A DNA stretch of 64,000 nt from Tichowtungia sp964398915 (lineage in GTDB: Bacteria > Verrucomicrobiota > Kiritimatiellia > Kiritimatiellales > Tichowtungiaceae). The notes below the pieces were generated by a model. It did not search any database, had not been told where the DNA came from, and saw only the letters and a program-made list of their open reading frames with translations. This document shows, one piece after another, positions 57,705-64,000 of the stretch. Each line of letters begins with the position of its first letter. Positions within the stretch are counted from its first letter, which is position 1. The stretch is taken from positions 61,137 through 125,136 of the forward strand of contig CAYNOR010000006.1 in assembly GCA_964398915.1 (NCBI GenBank). The letters run 5' to 3'. A program made the translations under genes and the position numbers.

Positions 57705-58099
57705 TATTGAGTGATCCTATTTCTGATATGCTGACCCGTATTCGCAATGCTAACATGGCTGCGCATACGAAGGTTCAGATGCCTCATTCTAAGATGAAGA
57801 GCGAATTGGCTCGAATTCTTAAACAAGAGGGCTACATCAAAGATTACACGTCCGAAAAAGTAGATGGGAAGCCGACGTTGGTACTCCATCTTAAATTTCA
57901 GGATGATCAAAAGCCGGTTATCCAGGGGTTGCGTCGTGTCAGTCGTCCGAGCTGTCATCACTATGTTACAGCGAATGATGTTCCGCGCGTGTTGGGTGGT
58001 ATCGGCACGGCGATCTTGAGTACTTCATCAGGTATGCTTAGTGATCGGGATGCTCGCAAAGCCCACGTGGGCGGCGAAGTGCTTTGTTATGTGTGGTAA
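57701..58099 (+). CDS. rpsH: 30S ribosomal protein S8
   Basis: The 132-residue protein has DPISDMLTRIRNANMAAHTKVQMPHSK, and the C-terminal GIGTAILSTSSGMLSDRDARKAHVGGEVLCYVW. It binds the central 16S rRNA domain. The start codon overlaps the end of rplE by four bases, so translation is coupled. Confidence 0.97.
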   Translation: MILSDPISDMLTRIRNANMAAHTKVQMPHSKMKSELARILKQEGYIKDYTSEKVDGKPTLVLHLKFQDDQKPVIQGLRRVSRPSCHHYVTANDVPRVLGGIGTAILSTSSGMLSDRDARKAHVGGEVLCYVW

Positions 58100-58120
58100 T
58101 TTCAAATCGAGGTTGTAACG

Positions 58121-58657
58121 ATGTCTAGAATAGGAAAATTGCCCGTAAAGGTTCCCGCTGGCGCAACAGTAACTCTCAGCGGTAATCTAGCTACGGTTAA
58201 GGGAGCAAAGGGCGAAAGTACTTTGCGGATTCCCGATCAGATCACGGTGGCCGTTAACGGTGACCAGGTGGTTGTCGGACGTAAAGATGAAACGAAAGAG
58301 TCGCGTGCATTGCACGGAACGATTCGCAATACGCTTAACAACATGATTCTTGGCGTACAAACCGGTTATGTCAAAGATCTTGAAATTCAGGGTGTCGGTT
58401 ACAAAGCGCAGATGCAGGGGAAAATTCTGGTTCTTTCTCTCGGTTTCTCGCACGACATAAAATATGAAATTCCGGACGGCATTAAAGTAGAAGTTGCGGG
58501 GGCCACCGATGTGAAAGTGTCGGGGCATGAAAAAGCCCTAGTTGGTTTGGTCGCCTCGCGTATTCGTGCGTTTGCTCCTGCAGAACCCTATAAAGGCAAA
58601 GGGGTGCGGTACAAGGGCGAACAGGTTCGGCGTAAAGAAGGTAAGGCAGTGGCTTAA
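58121..58657 (+). CDS. rplF: 50S ribosomal protein L6
   Basis: The 178-residue protein starts SRIGKLPVKVPAGATVTLSG. It has VQTGYVKDLEIQGVGYKAQ, FSHDIKYEIPDGIKVEV and the C-terminal PYKGKGVRYKGEQVRRKEGK. It lies near the factor-binding site. Confidence 0.97.
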   Translation: MSRIGKLPVKVPAGATVTLSGNLATVKGAKGESTLRIPDQITVAVNGDQVVVGRKDETKESRALHGTIRNTLNNMILGVQTGYVKDLEIQGVGYKAQMQGKILVLSLGFSHDIKYEIPDGIKVEVAGATDVKVSGHEKALVGLVASRIRAFAPAEPYKGKGVRYKGEQVRRKEGKAVA

Positions 58658-58659
58658 TC

Positions 58660-59001
58660 ATGAAGGTCAAAAACAAATCAGATTATCGGAAGCGCAGACA
58701 TCTCCGTTTGCGAAACAAGGTTCAGGGAACTGCGGTGCGTCCGCGCATGGCTGTTTACGTTTCCAACCGTTATATTTACGTGCAGGTTATCGACGACGAC
58801 GCACAGAAAACCATTTGCTCGGCTTCATCGCTGGGAGAGAAGTGTACGGTCGATACGGCAAAAGCGCTTGGGGCCAAAGCGGCCGAAGCGGCCAAGGCTC
58901 AAGGTGTATCTATGGTTGTTTTTGACCGTGGCGGCTTTGCATACGGGGCGCGCATGCGTGCGTTGGCCGACAGTGCTCGTGAAGCCGGTCTTCAATTTTA
59001 G
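58660..59001 (+). CDS. rplR: 50S ribosomal protein L18
   Basis: The 113-residue protein has KRRHLRLRNKVQGTAVRPRMAVYVSNRYIYVQVIDD and GVSMVVFDRGGFAYGARMRALADSAREAGLQF. It binds 5S rRNA. It begins two bases after rplF. Confidence 0.97.
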   Translation: MKVKNKSDYRKRRHLRLRNKVQGTAVRPRMAVYVSNRYIYVQVIDDDAQKTICSASSLGEKCTVDTAKALGAKAAEAAKAQGVSMVVFDRGGFAYGARMRALADSAREAGLQF

Positions 59002-59028
59002 TTTTATGTAAATGAGGAGTTGCTCGAA

Positions 59029-59517
59029 GTGATTGAAAAATCAGCAGAAAAAAAAGTGAAGTCGGAGTTTGAAGAACGCGTAGTTCACATTAACCGCAAT
59101 TCAAAAGTGGTCAAGGGTGGGCGTCGTTTCAGTTTCGGCGCACTGGTTGTTGTCGGAGACGGCGCTGGACGGGTCGGGTATGGTCTCGGTAAGGCCAATG
59201 AAGTAGCCGATGCGATTCGTAAAGGCGGCGAAGCGGCCAAGCGTGCGATGAAGCCGATTACTATGCGCGGAACTACGATTCCGCATGAAGCAACGGGCAA
59301 ATTCGGAGGTGCACAGGTTCTGTTGCGTCCGGCGTCTGAAGGTACTGGTGTAATTGCCGGTGGTTCGTGCCGTGCTGTACTTGAACTCGCTGGCGTGCGC
59401 GATGTGCTTGCCAAATCGCTTGGTAGTAGCAACAAGTTGAACGTAACCAAAGCCACTCTGGCCGCCCTTGCCACTTTGCGCACACGCGAAGCGGCGTTTG
59501 CGGCTCGCGGAAAATAA
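59029..59517 (+). CDS. rpsE: 30S ribosomal protein S5
   Basis: The 162-residue protein is taken to start at GTG (59029), nine bases after GAGGAG; a TTG at 59020 is almost adjacent to that site and less likely. The core is ERVVHINRNSKVVKGGRRFSF, VVVGDGAGRVGYGLGKANEV and GGSCRAVLELAGVRDVLAKS. It helps mRNA unwinding and fidelity. The rpmD gene normally found next is absent; rplO follows after 16 bases. Confidence 0.95.
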   Translation: MIEKSAEKKVKSEFEERVVHINRNSKVVKGGRRFSFGALVVVGDGAGRVGYGLGKANEVADAIRKGGEAAKRAMKPITMRGTTIPHEATGKFGGAQVLLRPASEGTGVIAGGSCRAVLELAGVRDVLAKSLGSSNKLNVTKATLAALATLRTREAAFAARGK

Positions 59518-59533
59518 AAAAAAGGTTTTTAAA

Positions 59534-59974
59534 ATGGAACTCCATTCACTACAGCCTGCAAAAGGTTCTACACATCGTAAAATGCGCGTAGGGCGCGGAC
59601 GATCTTCTGGAAAAGGAAAAACTTCCGGACGCGGACATAAAGGAGCGTATGCTCGTTCCGGGCATAAGCACAAACCTCTTTTTGAGGGCGGGCAGATGCC
59701 TATGGCTCGTCGCATTCCAAAACGCGGATTCAGTAATTATACCCGAAAAGTATTTGCGCCGGTGAATGTAGCCGCGTTGAATGCATTTGAAGCCGGTACA
59801 GTGGTAACGCTGGATCTGTTGCGTCAAGTTGGTTTTGTAAACGGCCAGTGGGATGGAATTAAAGTGCTTGGTAACGGCGAAATATCAAAAAAGATTGCTG
59901 TTAAAGCCAATGCATTCAGCACATCGGCTAAAGAAAAAATTGAAGCTGCCGGTGGCAGTTGCGAAATAATCTGA
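59534..59974 (+). CDS. rplO: 50S ribosomal protein L15
   Basis: The 146-residue protein begins at 59534: LHSLQPAKGSTHRKMRVGRGRSSGKGKTSGRGHKG, with the Gly-rich extension that runs into 23S rRNA. FEGGQMPMARRIPKRGFSN is also conserved. It is a late assembly protein and precedes secY. Confidence 0.96.
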   Translation: MELHSLQPAKGSTHRKMRVGRGRSSGKGKTSGRGHKGAYARSGHKHKPLFEGGQMPMARRIPKRGFSNYTRKVFAPVNVAALNAFEAGTVVTLDLLRQVGFVNGQWDGIKVLGNGEISKKIAVKANAFSTSAKEKIEAAGGSCEII

Positions 59975-59999
59975 TTCAAAAATTTAAGCGGGGTAAACG

Positions 60000-61343
60000 A
60001 TGCTTTCCGCCTTCGTCAACAGCTTTAAGATTCAAGAATTACGTCAGCGGATCCTTTTTACTTTGGGCGTAATTTTCCTGTGTCGTCTGATTTCTGACAT
60101 TCCGATTGCGGGTGTCGATTTCAGTATGATTAATAGTTACATCAAAGCCTCAGCCGGACAGGGCGTCGGATTTCTCGACATGTTTAACCTGTTCAGCGGT
60201 GGTGCCGTAGCAAATTGTGCGGTAGGTGCGCTTGGAATCATGCCCTATATTAGCGCTTCGATTATTATTCAGCTGATGACGGCAGTGGTTCCTGCACTCG
60301 AAAAGTTAGTGCGGGAAGGTGAGTCGGGTCGTGCGAAAATTACACAGTACACTCGGTATCTCACGGTGGCACTTTGTGCGTTTCAGGGCTTTCTGATAGC
60401 ACGGGCACTTGAAAGCGGGCATCTTTATTTTCCTGCGGATGTTGTTCGTATTCCCGGCCTTGGGTTTGAGTTACTTACGACGATGACTTTAGTGACTGGG
60501 ACGCTCCTGCTGATGTGGCTTGGTGAACAGATAACTGAGCGAGGAATCGGGAATGGTATTTCTATGATCATTACGGTGAATATCGTCAGTCGTATGCCTG
60601 CCGCAGTTGGTGCTATGATCAGCATGTTTAAACCGGTTGACGGAGTTGTGCGACATTCCCCTTTTATGGCAGCAACCATGCTTATCATGGTTCTGGCTGT
60701 TATTGCGGTAGTGGTTGCTGTTACGCAAGCTCAGCAGAAAATTCCTGTTCAATATGCTAAGCGCGTTGTCGGGCAAAAGGTTTATGGCGGGCAACATACC
60801 TTTATGCCTTTGCGTGTTAACTATGCCGGGGTTATGCCGATTATTTTTGCTCAGGCTATTTTGATGTTTCCTGAGAAAATATTAAATATGTTGCCATGGC
60901 CGGTAGCTAAACAGCTTGGCGCTGCGTTTGGTTATGGGACTGGACCGTACATGGTTTGCTTTGGGCTTATGATCCTTTTCTTTTCTTACTTTTGGGTGGC
61001 TACGCAGTTTAATCCTGTCCAAATTGCTGATGATCTCAAAAAAAATGGTGGGTACATTCCCGGTATCCGGCCCGGCAAATCCACCGCTGAATTTCTTGAT
61101 CGAACGATGACTCGCATCACATTGGCTGGTGCTATTTTTCTGACTGGAATAGCAGTTTTTCCAACGATTATGGGGAATCAGTTTGGCATTCCAGGGCTTG
61201 TCGCTTCATTTTTTGGTGGCACCAGCTTGCTTATTATCGTCGGGGTTATGCTTGACACGATGCGGCAGGTTGAGTCTCACCTGCTGATGCGCCACTACGA
61301 CGGATTTCTGAAAACAGGGAAACTTAAATCTGGAAGAAGGTAG
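60000..61343 (+). CDS. secY: preprotein translocase subunit SecY
   Basis: The 447-residue channel protein has ten predicted membrane helices. QELRQRILFTLGVIFLCRL at the N-terminus, GIMPYISASIIIQLMTAVVP, IPVQYAKRV with TFMPLRVNYAGVMPIIFAQAI, and PGIRPGKSTAEFLDRTMTRI are hallmarks of SecY. It forms the Sec translocon with SecE and SecG, both encoded in this window. It is 26 bases after rplO. Confidence 0.97.
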   Translation: MLSAFVNSFKIQELRQRILFTLGVIFLCRLISDIPIAGVDFSMINSYIKASAGQGVGFLDMFNLFSGGAVANCAVGALGIMPYISASIIIQLMTAVVPALEKLVREGESGRAKITQYTRYLTVALCAFQGFLIARALESGHLYFPADVVRIPGLGFELLTTMTLVTGTLLLMWLGEQITERGIGNGISMIITVNIVSRMPAAVGAMISMFKPVDGVVRHSPFMAATMLIMVLAVIAVVVAVTQAQQKIPVQYAKRVVGQKVYGGQHTFMPLRVNYAGVMPIIFAQAILMFPEKILNMLPWPVAKQLGAAFGYGTGPYMVCFGLMILFFSYFWVATQFNPVQIADDLKKNGGYIPGIRPGKSTAEFLDRTMTRITLAGAIFLTGIAVFPTIMGNQFGIPGLVASFFGGTSLLIIVGVMLDTMRQVESHLLMRHYDGFLKTGKLKSGRR

Positions 61344-61346
61344 GCG

Positions 61347-62006
61347 ATGGAAGCGATAATTCTTCTTGGCGGACCTGGTGCAGGCAAGGGAACATTAGCT
61401 GAAGATCTACGGCAGAAGACCGCATATATTCACGTGTCCACTGGCGACATGTTGCGTGCTGCCTTAAAATCAGGCAGTTCCGTCGGGCTCGAAGCTAAAG
61501 CGTTTATGGATGCTGGTGAGCTGGTCCCGGATTCTGTTATTTTGCGAATAATTGAAGCGCGTATCACTACAGAACCATCTGTCGTATGTTTTATGTTTGA
61601 TGGATTCCCTCGCACCATTGAGCAGGCTAAAGGGCTTGATCAGATCTTTAAAAAATATAATGGAGTCCTTTCGCACGTTTTTAATTTGGAAGTTGACCGC
61701 GCGACATTGCTTCGACGCCTCACTGGGCGACGCGTTTGTAGGGCCTGTGGTGCTGTTTACCATTTGACGAGGCGGCCTCCGGGGAAATCCGGTGTTTGTG
61801 ATGTTGATGGCGGAGAGCTTTATCAGCGTGCTGATGACAGCGAAGTAACCATACTTAATCGGCTTGAAGTTTATGAAAAACAAACGGCACCTCTCATCGC
61901 TTACTATCGGCAAAAAGGGTTGATTCGTGATATTGATGCCAGCGGACATGCTGATATAGCCACGGCGGTGGTTCTTGATGTGCTCGCGGCGCAGGGTCGT
62001 TCATGA
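61347..62006 (+). CDS. adk: adenylate kinase
   Basis: The 219-residue enzyme interconverts AMP and ATP to ADP. The P-loop is LLGGPGAGKGTLAEDL, the AMP site HVSTGDMLRAAL, and FDGFPRTIEQAKGLD follows. The LID has a zinc-binding pattern CRACGAVYHLTRRPPGKSGVCDVDGGE (Cys-Cys-Cys-Asp). It starts three bases after secY and its stop overlaps the map ATG. Confidence 0.96.
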   Translation: MEAIILLGGPGAGKGTLAEDLRQKTAYIHVSTGDMLRAALKSGSSVGLEAKAFMDAGELVPDSVILRIIEARITTEPSVVCFMFDGFPRTIEQAKGLDQIFKKYNGVLSHVFNLEVDRATLLRRLTGRRVCRACGAVYHLTRRPPGKSGVCDVDGGELYQRADDSEVTILNRLEVYEKQTAPLIAYYRQKGLIRDIDASGHADIATAVVLDVLAAQGRS

Positions 62007-62749
62007 TTGTCGTAAAAACCCCTCTTGAACTCGATGCGATGCGCCGAGTTAATCGAATGACCGCTCAGGTGCGTGATTCCCTCGCTGCAATGGTCTGTCC
62101 GGGAATCACTACGCTAGACCTGAGTAATGCCGCCTATGAGCTCATTCGCAAACTTGGCGGAACCAGTGCCTTTTACGGCTATCATGGGTTTCCAGGACAA
62201 ATCTGCGTTTCCATCAATGAAGAGGTTGTTCATGGGATACCAGGTAAACGCATTATTCGTGACGGTGATATTGTCAGCATTGATGCTGGGATCGATTTTG
62301 GTGGATTCATTGGCGATACTGCGGTCACGGTGGCAGCTGGTAAAATTGACGATAAAAAAAAGAAGCTACTTCAAGTAACTAAGGCGGCGCTTGATGCAGG
62401 AATTTCTAAAGCAGTGGCTGGTAACCATCTCGGTGACATCTCAAATGCGATTCAAGTAGTGGTGGAAGCCGCTGGCTTTTCGGTGGTGCGCGAATTTGTT
62501 GGTCACGGAATTGGCCGCGATATGCACGAAGATCCTCAAATTCCAAACTTCGGGAAGGCCGGTCGCGGCCCAAGACTTAAGCTCGGTATGACGCTGGCTA
62601 TTGAACCCATGGTTAATGTGGGGGATTCTAAAGTAAGGGTTTTGGATGACAACTGGACCGCAGTCACTTGCGATGGAAGTGCGTCTGCACATTTTGAGCA
62701 CACGGTCGCCGTTGGTTTAACTTCCCCTGAAATTCTTACACTTGCCTGA
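62003..62749 (+). CDS. map: methionine aminopeptidase, type I
   Basis: The 248-residue metalloprotease removes initiator Met. The five metal ligands are visible: DGDIVSIDAGIDFGGFIGDTAVTV (two Asp), FVGHGIGRDMHE (His), LAIEPMVN (Glu) and SAHFEHTVAV (Glu). GYHGFPGQICVSINEEVVHGIP is also typical. It overlaps adk by four bases (ATGA). No infA or rpmJ follows before the insertion element. Confidence 0.96.
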   Translation: MIVVKTPLELDAMRRVNRMTAQVRDSLAAMVCPGITTLDLSNAAYELIRKLGGTSAFYGYHGFPGQICVSINEEVVHGIPGKRIIRDGDIVSIDAGIDFGGFIGDTAVTVAAGKIDDKKKKLLQVTKAALDAGISKAVAGNHLGDISNAIQVVVEAAGFSVVREFVGHGIGRDMHEDPQIPNFGKAGRGPRLKLGMTLAIEPMVNVGDSKVRVLDDNWTAVTCDGSASAHFEHTVAVGLTSPEILTLA

Positions 62750-62841
62750 TTTTTATGGCGGGACTGGGGTCTGCTTTCCAAGTTTATGATCGCGACAGCA
62801 CAGGCCCTGTCCAGAGTAATACGAAATTAACTTGATTAATA

Positions 62842-62870
62842 TTGAACATCGCGGACGCATGCTCTACACT
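62842..62870 (+). promoter_or_regulatory. putative transposase promoter
   Basis: TTGAAC (62842-62847), a 17-base spacer and TACACT (62865-62870) lie inside the left end of the element, just before the ATG at 62878. The -10 ends only seven bases upstream of the ATG, so transcription would start at or next to the start codon. Confidence 0.4.
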
Positions 62871-62877
62871 TCGGAGC

Positions 62878-63959
62878 ATGAAAAGACGTATTCCTTTGGA
62901 AGCACACCTCACCTCTGCACAGATCAAAGCGCGCTTTTTGAAATGCGATGATCTCGTCGAACGCAGTCACTGGCAAACCCTCTGGCTGCTTTCGCGCTCA
63001 GACAAAAACTATACCTGCACCGAAGTCGCCGACCTGATGGGGTTTACCGCCGACTGGATCCGCAAACTGGTGCGTCGTTACAACGCTGATCCGGTTAATG
63101 GACTACTGGATGAGCGTAGAAAAAACGGAAAGCTTCCGGTTCTCACTGATCAACAGCAGGAATCTCTTCAGCGCGCTTTGGAGGCCGATCCTCCGGATCA
63201 CGGTCTGTGGAGCGGGCCGAAAGTGGCACACTGGATAGCTCAGGAGCTCAACCATCCGGTCAGTGCAGTTACCGGCTGGCATTACCTGACCCGGCTGGGC
63301 TGGTCGTTGCAAGTTCCCCGCCGCCGACACGACCGGTCGGCTTCTCCCGAAGAACAGGAAGCCTTTAAAAAAAACTTCAGGAACGGATCGAGCAGCTCCG
63401 CAAAGAGCATCCCGGCAAGCAGATCGAAATCTGGGCCGAAGACGAAGCTCGCCTCGGTCTGCAACCGGTAATCCGCCGCCAGTGGTGCAAGATCGGCTCA
63501 AAACCACGGGCCGTGCACCGGATTCAGTATCAATGGATCTATGTCTACGGGTTTGTAAATCCGGCCACAGGGGAAACACACTGGCTGTTTCTTCCATCGG
63601 TAAACTGCAAACTCACCGAACTGGCACTGGAATCCTTCGCCCTTCAATACGGGGATGAAAATAAAATCATCCTGCTTCTCTGGGATCAGGCTGGCTTTCA
63701 CCAGACTACAAACATGCAGCTTCCCGCCGGAATCGAGATTTGTTCGTTACCGCCCTATACTCCGGAGTTGCAACCGGCTGAACGTCTTTGTCCCAGCCTG
63801 CAGGAAGCAGTGGCCAACCGATGGGTTCGTACGCTCGATCATCTGGAGTCTTTGCTGACGGATAGGATACAAGCGGTGATCAAAACGCCTGAAATCATCC
63901 GCGCACTGACCGGGTTCGGCTGGATTCTGAGAGCCTTAAACGATACTAGAGCGGTTTAA
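62878..63959 (+). CDS. IS630-family transposase, requiring a -1 frameshift
   Basis: The first frame (start 62878, CGGAG before it) has helix-turn-helix segments: CTEVADLMGFTADWIRKLVRRY and LTDQQQESLQRAL. At a run of eight A (63367-63374) after GCCTTT, a -1 shift leads into the frame with KLQERIEQLRKEHPG, WAEDEARLGLQP (first Asp), LLWDQAGFH (second Asp) and LPPYTPELQPAERL (Glu), the DDE catalytic triad. Without the shift the first frame ends at 63471 with unrelated sequence. Programmed slippage, or a recent inactivating mutation, would both fit. Confidence 0.8.
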
Positions 63960-64000
63960 TTTGAAGTATAACCGCACGAAGCAAACCAACCAAGGGCATC

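Larger units (their letters stand above)
62816..63971. mobile_element. IS630-family insertion sequence
   Basis: The element carries one transposase in two frames. Possible terminal inverted repeats are GTAATACGAAATTAAC (62816-62831) and, at the right end, the reverse complement GTTATACTTCAAATTAAA (63954-63971); they match only partly. Boundaries are therefore approximate. The short stretch 62750-62815 after map contains no gene. IS630 elements usually duplicate a TA target. Confidence 0.65.

Noticed and set aside
62750..62841. infA or rpmJ gene after map
   Set aside because: The only short frame (MAGLGSAFQVYDRDSTG...) matches neither protein.

Overview
The window looks like a chromosomal segment of a Gram-negative bacterium of the PVC group, most likely Kiritimatiellota or a near relative. 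This is inference from gene content; no search was run. The supports are lipid A and Kdo genes (lpxI, lpxB, kdsD), an exosortase-associated TIGR04073-like protein, an SLA1-homology/SUMF1 secreted protein, a DUF2723-TPR protein, an EF-Tu with a non-standard switch I region, and many palindromic intergenic repeats.

Layout. 1-2.8 kb: a secreted SUMF1-type protein apparently split by an in-frame TGA, a 3' remnant of pabC, and purQ. 3-9.8 kb: ilvC with promoter and terminator; pgk-tpiA-secG (glycolysis and protein export); then a peptide-type ABC solute-binding lipoprotein and one permease carrying an unusual inserted domain. 10-12 kb: a repeat-rich accessory stretch with the exosortase-associated protein, two small genes resembling a paired cassette, and a membrane protein with a probable frameshift. 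12.2-15.2 kb: a large AddB-like PD-(D/E)XK nuclease interrupted by three in-frame palindromic elements. 15.3-20.8 kb: kdsD facing a tightly coupled minus-strand operon TPR-exbB-exbD-TonB-like-zinc ribbon. 20.9-25.2 kb: aroB, a conserved unknown gene, and a minus-strand group of NERD, DJ-1 and lipid kinase genes. 25.3-35.3 kb: DUF2723-TPR protein, lpxI-lpxB, a SorE/SorD-like dehydrogenase pair, a GlcD-like FAD oxidase and ahpC.

35.4-62.7 kb is one long plus-strand block of gene expression and secretion genes: tRNA-Thr, tuf, rpmG, tRNA-Trp, secE, nusG, rplK-rplA-rplJ-rplL, rpoB-rpoC, rpsL-rpsG-fusA, then the S10 and spc clusters to secY-adk-map. Order is canonical except that rpsN (between rplE and rpsH) and rpmD (between rpsE and rplO) are absent. 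An IS630-family element whose transposase needs a -1 frameshift at a run of eight A follows map, where infA, rpmJ or rpsM would often begin.

The most unusual feature is the repeat biology. Palindromic elements of about 65-73 bp sit inside the AddB-like gene, read in different frames yet always open. A separate 14-19 bp palindrome (core TTCCAA-N-TTGGAA) recurs in coding and non-coding DNA, including inside oppB-like, aroB, lpxB and the loop of one of the larger elements.
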